A DNA stretch of 64,000 nt from UMGS755 sp045602005 (lineage in GTDB: Bacteria > Bacillota > Clostridia > UBA1381 > UBA9506). The translations under genes were made by a program, and so were the position numbers. Shown piece after piece: positions 1-9,405 of this stretch. Below the pieces are notes generated by a model. That model had not been told where the DNA came from. It saw nothing but the letters and a program-made list of their open reading frames with translations, and ran no database searches. The DNA lies in contig JAZSAS010000085.1 of assembly GCA_045602005.1 (NCBI GenBank), positions 9,562 to 73,561 on the forward strand. Reading direction: 5' to 3'. Positions within the stretch are counted from its first letter, which is position 1. Each line of letters begins with the position of its first letter.

Positions 1-362
1 GATTGATTTGTGTGGTGGAAAAACCCAAGGATGTTGTTAAAATTGAAAAAACAAGAGAATTTAAGGGGACTTACCACGTGCTTCATGGCGTGATTTCTCC
101 TATGGACGGTATCGGTCCTGAGGATATTCGCATTAAAGAGCTGCTTTCACGCATCACCGAGGGCACCGTCAGGGAGGTTATCATGGCTACAAACCCTAAT
201 CTGGAAGGGGAGGCAACGGCAATGTATATTGCCAAGCTATTAAAGCCTTTTGAAGTTAAGGTAACCCGTTTGGCTCACGGCATTCCCGTCGGCGGTGATT
301 TGGAATATGCCGATGAGGTCACGTTAACCCGTGCACTGGAGGGGCGTCATGAAATCAGCTGA
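1..362 (+). CDS. recR: Recombination mediator RecR, C-terminal part
   Basis: RecR forms a DNA-clamping ring with RecO and helps load RecA at gaps (RecFOR repair, cytoplasm). About 119 C-terminal residues are visible. They are the Toprim domain, beginning CVVEKPKDV, followed by the conserved HGVISPMDGIGPEDI segment and the LTRALEGR tail. The family is about 200 residues long, so the helix-hairpin-helix and Cys4 zinc finger lie left of the window. The reading frame is open at the left edge, so this is a window cut and not a broken gene. The stop overlaps the start of the next gene, which suggests translational coupling. Identification is by motif recognition. Confidence 0.95.
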   Translation, partial: LICVVEKPKDVVKIEKTREFKGTYHVLHGVISPMDGIGPEDIRIKELLSRITEGTVREVIMATNPNLEGEATAMYIAKLLKPFEVKVTRLAHGIPVGGDLEYADEVTLTRALEGRHEIS

Positions 363-1050
363 GGAACAATATATATATGACGGAGAAACCTTGGAGGATT
401 TAGGCGACGGTTTTCGCATCATTCAAGGACGGAATGAATTTCGATTCGGTACTGATGCTGTAAAGCTTTCTGACTTTGCAGTTGTTCGCCCTGGTGAGCG
501 GGTTATGGATTTATGCACCGGAACCGGCATTGTGCCCCTTCTTCTCTATAAAAAAGAGCCGGCCATTCAGGTTGTGGGTCTGGAAATTCAAGCACAGATG
601 CATGACATGGCGCAAAGAAGCGTAAAGCTAAATAACTTAACAGATAAAATTGACATTCGTTTGGGTGATTTATGCCGCATTCGGGAGCAGTTTCCGGCGG
701 AGAGTTTTCAAGTGGTAGCTTGCAATCCGCCTTACATGAAAAATAATACCGGCAAGCAGAATAAGTGCGAAAGTGTAACCATTGCTAGGCATGAGCTGTG
801 CTGTAATCTGGCAGATTGTGTGGCGGCTGCGGCTTATCTTTTGCCCAGCGGCGGGCGGTTTTATATGGTACATCGTCCCGAGCGGCTGACAGATATTTTA
901 TCTGTTATGCGTGAAAAAGGTGTGGAGCCTAAACGGCTGACTTTTTTTGCGCCCTCTTCCGGCAAACCGCCCAGACTTTTGGTGGTGGAGGGGCAAAAGA
1001 ATAGAAACAGCGGTGTGATTGTGCATCTTGATACAGGAGAAACATTATGA
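349..1050 (+). CDS. tRNA1(Val) adenine-N6 methyltransferase family protein (TrmN6/YabB-like)
   Basis: A 233-residue class I SAM-dependent methyltransferase. The SAM-binding motif LDLCTGTGIVPLLL-like segment (here MDLCTGTGIVPLLL) is near residue 50, and the N6-adenine/glutamine methyltransferase signature NPPY lies near residue 130. Family members such as E. coli TrmN6 methylate A37 of a valine tRNA; the substrate here is inferred. The ATG at 349 is chosen because GGAGGGG lies at 338-344; an in-frame GTG at 331 has no such site. It overlaps recR by 14 bases and the next gene by ATGA, so all three are probably one transcript. The pairing with rsmI matches yabB-yabC in Bacillus. Confidence 0.88.
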   Translation: MKSAEEQYIYDGETLEDLGDGFRIIQGRNEFRFGTDAVKLSDFAVVRPGERVMDLCTGTGIVPLLLYKKEPAIQVVGLEIQAQMHDMAQRSVKLNNLTDKIDIRLGDLCRIREQFPAESFQVVACNPPYMKNNTGKQNKCESVTIARHELCCNLADCVAAAAYLLPSGGRFYMVHRPERLTDILSVMREKGVEPKRLTFFAPSSGKPPRLLVVEGQKNRNSGVIVHLDTGETL

Positions 1051-1940
1051 CAGAAACAACCAAGGAACAAAAGAATAAAAATGAACTAATGCCGGGGACG
1101 CTGTATCTGGTTGCAACACCGATCGGCAATTTAGAAGATATCACCTTGCGTGCTATCCGCACGCTGCGAGATGCAGATTTAATTGCAGCGGAGGATACCC
1201 GCCGCACAGCAGCATTGTTGAATCATTTAGAATTAAAAACACCCCTGACAAGCTATTTCCAGCATAACGAAAAGGGGAAAGGTGATTATATCATAAAAAA
1301 GCTACAGGAGGGCGCAACGGTGGCCTTGGTGTCTGACGCCGGCACGCCGGCTATTTCAGACCCGGGAGAGGATTTGGTTCGGCTTTGTGCTGAAAATGGC
1401 ATTCCCGTGGTGCCTGTTCCCGGTGCAACGGCGGCAGTTTCAGCGATTATCAGTTCCGGACTGCCAACAGGACGTTTTTCCTTTGAGGGCTTTTTAAGTG
1501 TGAACAAAAAAAGCAGACGCAATCACCTGTTATCCATTCAGCACCAACCCCACACCATGATTTTTTATGAGGCACCTCACAAGCTGCGGCGAACGCTTCG
1601 GGATTTTTATGAGCTCTTGGGCGACCGACGTATTGTGCTGGCAAGAGAGCTGACAAAAAAATATGAGGAAATTATTAGAACCACATTGTCTGAAGCTGTG
1701 GAACTTTACCGGGAGCGTGAGCCAAAGGGTGAATATGTTCTTGTGGTTGAAGGTGCGATAGAACAAACGGAAGAAAATGTTGAATTAAATAATTTATCAA
1801 TTTTAGAACATATTAAGCATTATATGATGCTGGGCCTTGATCAGAAGGAGGCACAAAAAGCCGTGGCAGCTGACCGGGGCGTCAGCAAGCGTGAGATTTA
1901 TGCTGCCATTGTAAAAGAAAAAAACGATTTAGAAAACTGA
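1047..1940 (+). CDS. rsmI: 16S rRNA (cytidine-1402-2'-O)-methyltransferase RsmI
   Basis: RsmI methylates the ribose of C1402 in the decoding centre of 16S rRNA, using SAM. The tetrapyrrole-methylase fold is clear: ATPIGNLEDITLRA near residue 18, AAEDTR near 45, SDAGTPAISDPG near 95 and VPVPGATA near 120. The length (297 residues) is close to the family norm of about 285-290. The start ATG overlaps the previous stop (ATGA), and an AGGAG lies about 7 bases upstream. The C-terminal extension after residue 240 contains a short helical segment (KEAQKAVAADRGVSKREIY) typical of Firmicute RsmI. Confidence 0.96.
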   Translation: MTETTKEQKNKNELMPGTLYLVATPIGNLEDITLRAIRTLRDADLIAAEDTRRTAALLNHLELKTPLTSYFQHNEKGKGDYIIKKLQEGATVALVSDAGTPAISDPGEDLVRLCAENGIPVVPVPGATAAVSAIISSGLPTGRFSFEGFLSVNKKSRRNHLLSIQHQPHTMIFYEAPHKLRRTLRDFYELLGDRRIVLARELTKKYEEIIRTTLSEAVELYREREPKGEYVLVVEGAIEQTEENVELNNLSILEHIKHYMMLGLDQKEAQKAVAADRGVSKREIYAAIVKEKNDLEN

Positions 1941-1967
1941 TTAAGACCTTCAGAAAGGACTGACAAA

Positions 1968-3254
1968 ATGAGTGAAGTGAAAACCTATGCAATAAAACCA
2001 GGCATCAAACTACACCATATTCAAACAAATAAATTTAAAACCGTGTCTGTGGGACTTCATTTTCACAGACAACTGACCAAACAGGAGGCATCAAAAAATG
2101 CTCTGCTGACCGATGTAATGCGCCGTGGCAACAGCAAGCTTAAGGATTCGGCAGCGGTGAGCCGCTATCTGCAGGCCTTATATGGTGCCTATTTCGATGC
2201 TGATATCCGCCGAAAGGGAGAGAACCAGATTGTGTCTTTCACGGTGAATTCCGTGGCAGATTCTTATTTGCCTGCAGGCGAGCATTGCACCATGCAGGCG
2301 GTTTCTTTTTTGTTTGACATGGTTCTTTTGCCTCAGGTTACAAAGGGTGCTTTCCGTGGGGATTATGTAGAGCAGGAAAAGATAAATCTCATTAATGATA
2401 TTGAGGCACAAATCAATGATAAGCGTTCCTATGCGGTTTGGCGCCTGATTGAATCTATGTGTGAGGGTGAGCCTTACAGTATTTATGAATTAGGAAGTGC
2501 AGAGGATGTAGAGGCGATTACGCCTGAAAGTTTGTATGCGCAATATACAACCCTGCTGCATGAAAGTCCCATTGATATTTTTGTTACGGGTGATGCCGAT
2601 ATTCAGGCGATTCTGGAAATGGCAGAAAAAAGGCTGGCAGACATCAATCCGCAAGTCACAGATTATCCAAAAACAGCATTGCACAAGCCAGCTGAACAGG
2701 TGCGTGAACTAACAGAGGAATATGATGTTTCTCAAGCCAAACTCTCTATGGGTTTCTACACCGGTATCGGGCCGGAAGATGCACGATACAGTGCCCTGAT
2801 GGTTTATAACAGCATTTTCGGTAGCGGTGCCCATTCCAAGCTTTTTAATAACGTTCGTGAGAAATTGAGCCTTGCCTATTATGCGTCGTCACGTCTTGAG
2901 CGCTACAAGGGTTTGATGGTGGTTAGTTCCGGCATTGAATATAAGAATAAGGAAATGGCAGAAAAAGAAATTTATGCTCAGTCAGAGGCTATGAAACAAG
3001 GTGATATCACAGACTATGAATTTGATGTTTCTGTGAAAAGCATTATCAATTCTCTCCGTTCCTTAGGTGATAGCAACGGCTATCTGGCTGATTACTATTT
3101 GGGTCAGGCTGTCAGCGGTACTCACATCAGCTTAGAGGAACAATGCCGGTTGATTTCTCAGGTGACTAAGGAAGATGTGATTGCTGTTGCCAAGGAAATC
3201 AGGCCGGAAATGGTCTATGTGATGAAAGGTCGAAAGCAGGAGGGAGCAGAATGA
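1968..3254 (+). CDS. M16-family non-catalytic subunit, YmfF/YfmF-like
   Basis: A 428-residue protein with the two-domain LuxS/MPP-like fold of pitrilysin-type (M16) peptidases. The zinc motif HxxEH is absent: the equivalent region reads LHFHRQLTKQEASKNALLTD. It should be the structural rather than catalytic partner. The second-domain segment KLFNNVREKLSLAYYASS is typical of M16 C-terminal domains. It overlaps the next gene by four bases (ATGA). In Bacillus the related ymfF-ymfH pair has been linked to 5-aminopentanol modification of elongation factor P; that role is transferred by homology and is not shown here. AGAAAGGA precedes the ATG at 1968. Confidence 0.85.
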   Translation: MSEVKTYAIKPGIKLHHIQTNKFKTVSVGLHFHRQLTKQEASKNALLTDVMRRGNSKLKDSAAVSRYLQALYGAYFDADIRRKGENQIVSFTVNSVADSYLPAGEHCTMQAVSFLFDMVLLPQVTKGAFRGDYVEQEKINLINDIEAQINDKRSYAVWRLIESMCEGEPYSIYELGSAEDVEAITPESLYAQYTTLLHESPIDIFVTGDADIQAILEMAEKRLADINPQVTDYPKTALHKPAEQVRELTEEYDVSQAKLSMGFYTGIGPEDARYSALMVYNSIFGSGAHSKLFNNVREKLSLAYYASSRLERYKGLMVVSSGIEYKNKEMAEKEIYAQSEAMKQGDITDYEFDVSVKSIINSLRSLGDSNGYLADYYLGQAVSGTHISLEEQCRLISQVTKEDVIAVAKEIRPEMVYVMKGRKQEGAE

Positions 3255-4546
3255 TTCAGTTTACAAAGCATGAAAATAAAACCTTACAAGAATGTTTATA
3301 TACCGCTGAGCATGAAAGCGGACTCAAAATTGCTGTCATGCCTAAAAAAGGCTACAGCAAAAGCTATGCTGTGTTCGGCACGCACTTTGGCTCGGTTGAT
3401 AACCGGTTCACAGCGCCGGGCAAAACAGAAGAAATCTGTCTGCCTGATGGAATTGCACACTTTTTAGAACATAAAATGTTTGAGCAGCCGGACGGCTCTA
3501 ATGTGTTTGAAAGCTATGCACGCCACGGTGCTAATGCCAATGCCTATACCAGTTTTCATGTGACGGCCTATTTGTTTGAAAGCACACAGGATGTAGAAGA
3601 AAATTTAGGTATTTTATTGGATTTTGTTCAAAAACCTTATTTTACCGATGAAAATGTGGAAAAAGAGCAGGGGATTATCGGTCAGGAAATCGGCATGTAT
3701 GATGACGACCCTGATTGGCAGTTGATGATGGGCTTTTTGGGAGCTATGTTCCATGAACATCCTGTTCGTGTTGATATTGCCGGCTCGGTGGAATCTATTT
3801 CTCAGATTACCAAGGAAACTCTGTATGATTGCTATAACACCTTTTATCATCTCTCTAACATGTGTCTTTTTATTATTGGCGATGTGGAGCCTGAGCGGCT
3901 GGCGGATTGTATTGAAAGCCACTTGCACCAAGCCGCCGGAGCACAGGGTGAAATTCAGCGGTTTTACGGCAACGAGCCTTTATCAATCAATCAGGCGGAG
4001 GTCACAAAAACACTGGATGTCAGCGTGCCTATGTTTATGCTGGGTTTTAAAGACCCTGATTGTGGTTATGACGGCAAGGCTCTTTTGAAAAAAGATACGG
4101 AGCTTTCCATTATTTCTGAGCTTCTGTTTGGCAAAACCAGCCCAATTTATACTGAACTTTATAACGGAGGATATATTTTAGGTGGCATGGAAGCAGATAC
4201 TGCCTGCGAAAAAGCTTATGGATATGTGGCTCTGTCCGGTGAAAGTCGGAATCCTCAAATTGTGCGTGATAAGGTGCTTGAAGGCATCAAAAAAGCACAA
4301 AAAGAGGGACTTTGTGATGCAGATGTGGAGCGGGTGCGCCGTTCTATGCTGGGACGGTATATTAAGCAATTTAACAATTTAAATGCCGTGGCACATCAGT
4401 ATATGAGTCAGGTTTTCAACGGCATTGAATTATTTGATTTTCCTCAGGTGATGGAGGAAATTACCTTAGAAGATTTAAACAACAGACTGCGGTCTTATTT
4501 TGATCCGGAACGAACGGTTTTATCTGTTATCACACCGCAGCAGTAA
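3251..4546 (+). CDS. M16-family zinc peptidase, YmfH-like
   Basis: A 431-residue M16 metallopeptidase. The inverted zinc motif HFLEHKMFE (HxxEH) is present near residue 74. The downstream zinc ligand Glu is plausibly in the region KEQGIIGQEIGMYDDDP near residue 140. The product is expected to pair with the upstream non-catalytic YmfF-like protein; the four-base overlap supports co-translation. Bacillus YmfH is linked to EF-P modification, whereas generic M16 pairs degrade peptides, so the substrate is uncertain. No signal peptide is visible, so it should be cytoplasmic. Confidence 0.88.
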   Translation: MIQFTKHENKTLQECLYTAEHESGLKIAVMPKKGYSKSYAVFGTHFGSVDNRFTAPGKTEEICLPDGIAHFLEHKMFEQPDGSNVFESYARHGANANAYTSFHVTAYLFESTQDVEENLGILLDFVQKPYFTDENVEKEQGIIGQEIGMYDDDPDWQLMMGFLGAMFHEHPVRVDIAGSVESISQITKETLYDCYNTFYHLSNMCLFIIGDVEPERLADCIESHLHQAAGAQGEIQRFYGNEPLSINQAEVTKTLDVSVPMFMLGFKDPDCGYDGKALLKKDTELSIISELLFGKTSPIYTELYNGGYILGGMEADTACEKAYGYVALSGESRNPQIVRDKVLEGIKKAQKEGLCDADVERVRRSMLGRYIKQFNNLNAVAHQYMSQVFNGIELFDFPQVMEEITLEDLNNRLRSYFDPERTVLSVITPQQ

Positions 4547-4568
4547 CAGAACAAAAGGGGGAGACAAC

Positions 4569-5369
4569 ATGACAAACACCATTGCATTTCCCGGGCTGGG
4601 AATTGGTCCGTTTACTGTTTCGGAGAGCTTTTCCTTTTTCGGTTTTACCATCCATTGGTATGGTGTGATTATTGCCTTTGGCATTATTTTGGCCTATTTG
4701 TTTGCCAGAAAAAAAGCAAAATATCGTGAGCTAAGCGAAGATTCGTTGTTAGATGTTCTGCTTTTTGGGTTGCCTTCTGCCATCATCTGTGCCAGACTGT
4801 ATTATGTGATTTTTGCTTGGAAAGATTATCAGGGGAATTGGACCGATATCTTTAAAATCTGGGAGGGTGGCATTGCCATTTACGGCGGAGTCATTGGTGC
4901 CTGCATTTCCACGCTAATCTATTGTCGTGTAAAAAAGCTTTCTGCTGGAAAGATGTTTGATGTTGGTGCCTTTGGTTTGATTATCGGACAGACCATTGGC
5001 CGTTGGGGCAATTTTATTAATGCCGAGGCCTATGGTGCACCCACCGAAACGGCACTGTTTCGAATGGAGCTTTTAAACCCGGGCATCACGGTTCACCCCG
5101 CCTTTTTATATGAATCCTTTTGGAATTTGCTTGTGATTTTATTTTTGAACCGATATGAAAAACATCAAAAATTTAACGGCGAAATATTTTTAATGTATTT
5201 AACTGCTTATGGTTTGGGTCGATTTTTCATTGAAGGCATCCGTGAAGACAGTTTATGGCTGGGCCCTTTCCGCATTTCTCAATTGTTGGCGGCAGTCTGC
5301 GTAGTGGCCGGCATTGGATTCATACTTTGGTTCAGGCATCAAGCAAAACAACGAGAAACAGTACAATAA
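4569..5369 (+). CDS. lgt: Prolipoprotein diacylglyceryl transferase Lgt
   Basis: Lgt transfers diacylglycerol from phosphatidylglycerol to the lipobox cysteine of prolipoproteins in the membrane, the first step of lipoprotein maturation. The 266-residue protein has several hydrophobic helices, the N-terminal block FTIHWYGVIIAFGI and the family signature GRWGNFINAEAYG near residue 140. A second conserved block, GLGRFFIEGIRED, is near residue 218. ATG 4569 is preceded by AAAGGGGGAG; an in-frame upstream start at 4500 would lie inside the peptidase gene. It lies 22 bases after the M16 gene and probably shares its transcript. Confidence 0.96.
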   Translation: MTNTIAFPGLGIGPFTVSESFSFFGFTIHWYGVIIAFGIILAYLFARKKAKYRELSEDSLLDVLLFGLPSAIICARLYYVIFAWKDYQGNWTDIFKIWEGGIAIYGGVIGACISTLIYCRVKKLSAGKMFDVGAFGLIIGQTIGRWGNFINAEAYGAPTETALFRMELLNPGITVHPAFLYESFWNLLVILFLNRYEKHQKFNGEIFLMYLTAYGLGRFFIEGIREDSLWLGPFRISQLLAAVCVVAGIGFILWFRHQAKQRETVQ

Positions 5370-5396
5370 AAATATTGTGTTTTTTCTCGAAATATC

Positions 5397-5426
5397 TTGC
5401 GTAAGTGTTTTTATATGTGATAAAAT
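5397..5426 (+). promoter_or_regulatory. Predicted sigma-A promoter of the glutamine synthetase gene
   Basis: TTGCGT and TAAAAT are separated by 18 bases, ending about 40 bases upstream of the ATG at 5469. The match to consensus is fair. No terminator is obvious between lgt and this site, so read-through from lgt is possible. Confidence 0.5.
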
Positions 5427-5468
5427 AAACACATTGCGGATAAAAAACTATTGGCTTTGGAGGTACCT

Positions 5469-7583
5469 ATGTCAAATTGTAATTTACATGAAATATTCGG
5501 TTGTCATGTGTTCAATGAAGCAGTCATGCGTGAACGTTTGCCGAAAGAAACCTTAAAGGAACTTAGAAACACTATAGAAAAGGGCACGCCGTTAAATGCC
5601 CGGGTGGCAGAGATGGTTGCCAACGCTATGAAAAATTGGGCAATTGAGCATGGTGCCACGCACTACACCCACTGGTTTCAGCCTCTAAATGGTTTTACGG
5701 CAGAAAAGCATGATTCCTTTTTAGTTTTGTCTGACCATAGCAGCCATGCTTTGACAGAATTTTCCGGAAAGGCCCTGATTAAAGGTGAACCGGATGCTTC
5801 CAGCTTTCCATCAGGCGGTTTGCGAGCCACCTTTGAAGCTAGAGGATACACGGCTTGGGACTGCACTTCGCCTGCATTTTTAAAAGAGGATTCCAGCGGT
5901 TTAACGCTGTGCATTCCAACGGCTTTTTGCTCATATAACGGAGAGGCACTAGATAAAAAAACACCTCTGTTGCGTTCTGTTGAGGCTCTTTCCAAGCAGA
6001 TGCTCCGTATTTTAAAACTGTTCGGCGATATGCAAACAGAGCGTGTTCACGTGAACTGCGGTGCAGAGCAGGAATATTTTTTGGTGGATAAAAAGCTTTG
6101 GAAACAAAGGCCGGATTTAGTCTTTGCCGGCAGAACGCTTTTAGGTGCTCAGCCGCCGAAAACACAAGAGATGGACGACCATTATTTTGGTACTTTAAAA
6201 GAGCGTGTATCTGCTTATATGAAAGAGCTGGACACTGCCCTTTGGAAGGTGGGGGTTCCCTCTAAAACCAAGCATAATGAGGTTGCACCGGCACAACATG
6301 AGCTGGCGCCGATTTTTGAAACCGTGAATATTGCCTGTGACCACAACCAAATTACCATGGAGCTGATGAAAAAGATTGCAGACCATCACGGCATGGTTTG
6401 CTTGTTGCACGAAAAGCCCTTTGCTGGCATTAACGGCTCAGGCAAGCATAACAACTGGTCGATAACCACCTCTGATGGTGTTAATCTGTTAAATCCCGGA
6501 AAAACCCCAAGAGAAAATGCACAGTTTTTACTGATTTTATGTGCCATTATCAGTGCAATTGATAAACATGCTGAACTGGTTCGTGCTTCTGCTGCCAATG
6601 CCGGTAATGATTATCGTTTGGGAGCACAGGAGGCACCGCCGGCTATTATTTCTATTTTCCTGGGTGATGAACTGACAGAAATTTTAGAGCAAATTGAAAA
6701 AGGAGAGCACCTGCCCACAAAATGCGGCGGTGTGCTGGATACCGGTGTTCCCAGTTTGCCCAATGTTTCTTTAGACACAACTGACAGAAACAGAACCTCG
6801 CCCTTTGCTTTCAGCGGCAACAAATTTGAGTTCAGAATGGTGCCTGCTTCTGCGTCAATCGCCGGCCCTAACACGGTGCTTAACACCATTGTGGCAGATG
6901 CTTTGTGCGAAATAGCAGACCGCTTGGAGCAGGCAAAGGATTTCAACAAAGAGCTGGACATGCTGCTGGTTGAAATTATTAAAAAGCACAAGCGCGTGAT
7001 TTTTAATGGCAATGGATATGGTGATGAGTGGATTGCCGAGGCGAAAAAGAGGGGCTTGCCTAACATTAACAATTCTGTGGATTCCTATGCCGCATTCATT
7101 GACCCGGCCTCAATTGCTGTTTTTGAAAAACATCATGTATATTCTGAAACAGAGCTGCGTGCCAGGTATGAAATTAAGCTGGAGAAGTATATTAAAATTG
7201 TGGGCATTGAGGCAAACACACTGCTGCAGATGCTGAATCGTCAGATTCTGCCTGCCTGTCTTGCTTATGCCGATAAAACTGCACAATCTATTGTGAATAT
7301 TAAGGCTGCCGGGGTCGGTTGCGATACGTTGCCGGCAGAAGAACTGCTGCGAAAGGTAACCGCCGGCATTAATGCTCTTTATAAAGCCATGAAAAAGCTG
7401 GAAAGAGCAGTGGAAAAGTCAGAAAAATTTGGTGATGATTACATTGCCCATGCAAACTTTTCCCGTGATTCTCTTGTTTCGTCTATGCTGGAGGTCAGAA
7501 AGCATGCTGACAGCTTAGAAACGATTGTTGGCAAAGATTTTTGGCCCATTCCTACATATGATGATTTGATTTATAGTGTATAA
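5469..7583 (+). CDS. glnN: Glutamine synthetase type III
   Basis: ATP-dependent synthesis of glutamine from glutamate and ammonia. At 704 residues this is the large type III (GlnN) form found in Bacteroides and Clostridia rather than the 450-residue GlnA. Type III hallmarks are visible: the FPSGGLRATFEARGYTAWD block near residue 105, NEVAPAQHELAP near 272, and the ATP-binding INGSGKHNNWS near 325. The start ATG 5469 has GGAGG five bases upstream; a TTG at 5451 is in frame but lacks a site. It appears monocistronic or is followed by the phosphate transporter gene 51 bases downstream. Its location near a probably ammonia-dependent carbamoyl phosphate synthase is suggestive only. Confidence 0.96.
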   Translation: MSNCNLHEIFGCHVFNEAVMRERLPKETLKELRNTIEKGTPLNARVAEMVANAMKNWAIEHGATHYTHWFQPLNGFTAEKHDSFLVLSDHSSHALTEFSGKALIKGEPDASSFPSGGLRATFEARGYTAWDCTSPAFLKEDSSGLTLCIPTAFCSYNGEALDKKTPLLRSVEALSKQMLRILKLFGDMQTERVHVNCGAEQEYFLVDKKLWKQRPDLVFAGRTLLGAQPPKTQEMDDHYFGTLKERVSAYMKELDTALWKVGVPSKTKHNEVAPAQHELAPIFETVNIACDHNQITMELMKKIADHHGMVCLLHEKPFAGINGSGKHNNWSITTSDGVNLLNPGKTPRENAQFLLILCAIISAIDKHAELVRASAANAGNDYRLGAQEAPPAIISIFLGDELTEILEQIEKGEHLPTKCGGVLDTGVPSLPNVSLDTTDRNRTSPFAFSGNKFEFRMVPASASIAGPNTVLNTIVADALCEIADRLEQAKDFNKELDMLLVEIIKKHKRVIFNGNGYGDEWIAEAKKRGLPNINNSVDSYAAFIDPASIAVFEKHHVYSETELRARYEIKLEKYIKIVGIEANTLLQMLNRQILPACLAYADKTAQSIVNIKAAGVGCDTLPAEELLRKVTAGINALYKAMKKLERAVEKSEKFGDDYIAHANFSRDSLVSSMLEVRKHADSLETIVGKDFWPIPTYDDLIYSV

Positions 7584-7634
7584 CTAAATCACTGCGTTGC
7601 TACATATTCTTATAATAAAGGAGAAGGTGTAGCT

Positions 7635-9392
7635 ATGGTGCAAATCATTAAAATGAGCATTTCTCTCTTGGGCGGTCTTGGCCTGTTTCTCTTTGGTATG
7701 AACGTTATGAGCGAAGGCCTGGAGCGTGCCGCCGGAGACAGAATGAGTTATATTATTGAAAAAATGACCGGAAACGTTTTCAAGGGTGTTTTGGCCGGTG
7801 CTTTAGTTACGGCCTTAATTCAGTCCAGTAGTGCCACCACAGTCATGGTCATTGGTTTTGTGAATTCCGGCATTATGAAGCTTTCACAAACCGTTGGCGT
7901 CATTATGGGTGCCAACATCGGCACAACAGTGACATCTCAGCTTTTGAGTTTGTCTGATATCAGCAGCGGTGCATGGTATTTTAGCCTTTTAAAACCGGCG
8001 AATTTTGCACCGCTTTTTATTTTTATTGGTGTTTTCATGCTTTTGTTTTCAAAACGAAAAAGCTATGGCACTCCGGGGAGTATTCTGGCCGGTTTTGGTA
8101 TGTTGTTCATTGGCATGAGCATCATGGAGCATGCAGTGAAGCCGTTGCAAAAGCTGGATGAATTCCGTATTATCTTTCAGACATTATCCAATCCGATTTT
8201 AGGTGTTTTAGCAGGCATGGCGGTGACAGCCATTATTCAGTCCAGCAGTGCTTCGGTTGGAATTCTACAGGCTGCAACAGTCACCGGCAGCGTTACTCTT
8301 GCTTCGGCTGCTCCCATTATCTTGGGCCAGAATATCGGTACCTGTGTTACAGCAATGCTTTCCAGCATTGGTGCCAGCAAAAATGCTCGCAAAGCTGCCA
8401 TGATTCATTTTCTGTTTAATATAATTGGCACAGTTGTTTTTTTGAGTGCTTTATATCTTGTGAAAAATTTTATACCTTTTTGGTATGAACCGATTAACAA
8501 AAGCGGCATTGCCAATTTTCATCTGGTTTTTAATGTTTGTAATACCTTATTGTTGCTTCCGTTTTCCGGGCTTTTGGTGAAACTGACGGACAAGCTCATT
8601 AAGGACGAGGTGCTGACGGAACCTGTTACATCCATCTTAGACTCCCGTTTTCTGGACACACCCGCACTGGCTGTTGCATCAGCAACCCGTGAGAGTGTTC
8701 GCATGGCGGAGTTGGCACTAACAAATTACAGATTAGCCCGTGAAGCAATTTTGACAGGTGATGTTTCTAAGGATGCTCATGTGAGTGAAAATGAGAATCG
8801 AATTGATGAATTAGAATCCGGCATTACACGATATTTGATGCAAATTGTGGATGAAGATTTAAATGAAAGTGACAGCAAAACCACCGCTAGTTTATTTCAT
8901 GTATTAATTGATGTGGAACGTGTGGGCGACCGCTGCCAGAATCTATTTCGCATTGCTAAGCGCATGGCAAAAAAACAAATCAGGCTTTCACCTGGTACAC
9001 AGCGGGAGCTAACTACCTTGATGGCGGCCATAGAGGAGATTTATTCTAGCACCATTGCCTGCTACAGCAGGCGCAATCGGGAGTTGGCACATCGGATTCA
9101 AACCTATGAAAATGTGATTGATGATATTAATAAGCGTTTGAAAAACGACCATGTGGACCGATTGGCCGGTCAAAACAATCAATTTGAAGAGACGGTTATA
9201 TTTCTTGATATTTTAGGGAATTTAGAGCGCATTGCAGACCATAGCGCCAACATTGCCAATCGAACAGAATTGCTCACGAGCGGTGGGAATACCTTTGATC
9301 TTCACAAAGATGTAAAAAGTTTCCGGCAACAGAATCCGGAATTATATACGACTTATTACCGGGAATTTGAAGAAAAATATTCTTTTCAATAA
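7635..9392 (+). CDS. Na+/phosphate cotransporter family protein with PhoU-like C-terminus
   Basis: A 585-residue membrane protein. Two inverted repeats each carry the Na/Pi-cotransporter QSSSA motif (LIQSSSATTVMVIGF near residue 61 and IIQSSSASVGIL near 202), with about eight hydrophobic helices up to residue 310. The C-terminal 230 residues are soluble and helical, with VERVGDRCQNL and LERIADHSANI, the two repeats of a PhoU-type domain. The family (YjbB/NptA-like) moves phosphate with sodium, either for uptake or efflux. AAAGGAGAAGG precedes the ATG. Confidence 0.92.
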   Translation: MVQIIKMSISLLGGLGLFLFGMNVMSEGLERAAGDRMSYIIEKMTGNVFKGVLAGALVTALIQSSSATTVMVIGFVNSGIMKLSQTVGVIMGANIGTTVTSQLLSLSDISSGAWYFSLLKPANFAPLFIFIGVFMLLFSKRKSYGTPGSILAGFGMLFIGMSIMEHAVKPLQKLDEFRIIFQTLSNPILGVLAGMAVTAIIQSSSASVGILQAATVTGSVTLASAAPIILGQNIGTCVTAMLSSIGASKNARKAAMIHFLFNIIGTVVFLSALYLVKNFIPFWYEPINKSGIANFHLVFNVCNTLLLLPFSGLLVKLTDKLIKDEVLTEPVTSILDSRFLDTPALAVASATRESVRMAELALTNYRLAREAILTGDVSKDAHVSENENRIDELESGITRYLMQIVDEDLNESDSKTTASLFHVLIDVERVGDRCQNLFRIAKRMAKKQIRLSPGTQRELTTLMAAIEEIYSSTIACYSRRNRELAHRIQTYENVIDDINKRLKNDHVDRLAGQNNQFEETVIFLDILGNLERIADHSANIANRTELLTSGGNTFDLHKDVKSFRQQNPELYTTYYREFEEKYSFQ

Positions 9393-9405
9393 GGAGTCTT
9401 TATTT

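Noticed and set aside
6611..7072. A long open frame antisense to the glutamine synthetase gene (153 codons)
   Set aside because: It has no ribosome site and follows the third-position bias of the real gene on the other strand; composition is unlike a protein (Ser-rich antisense pattern).
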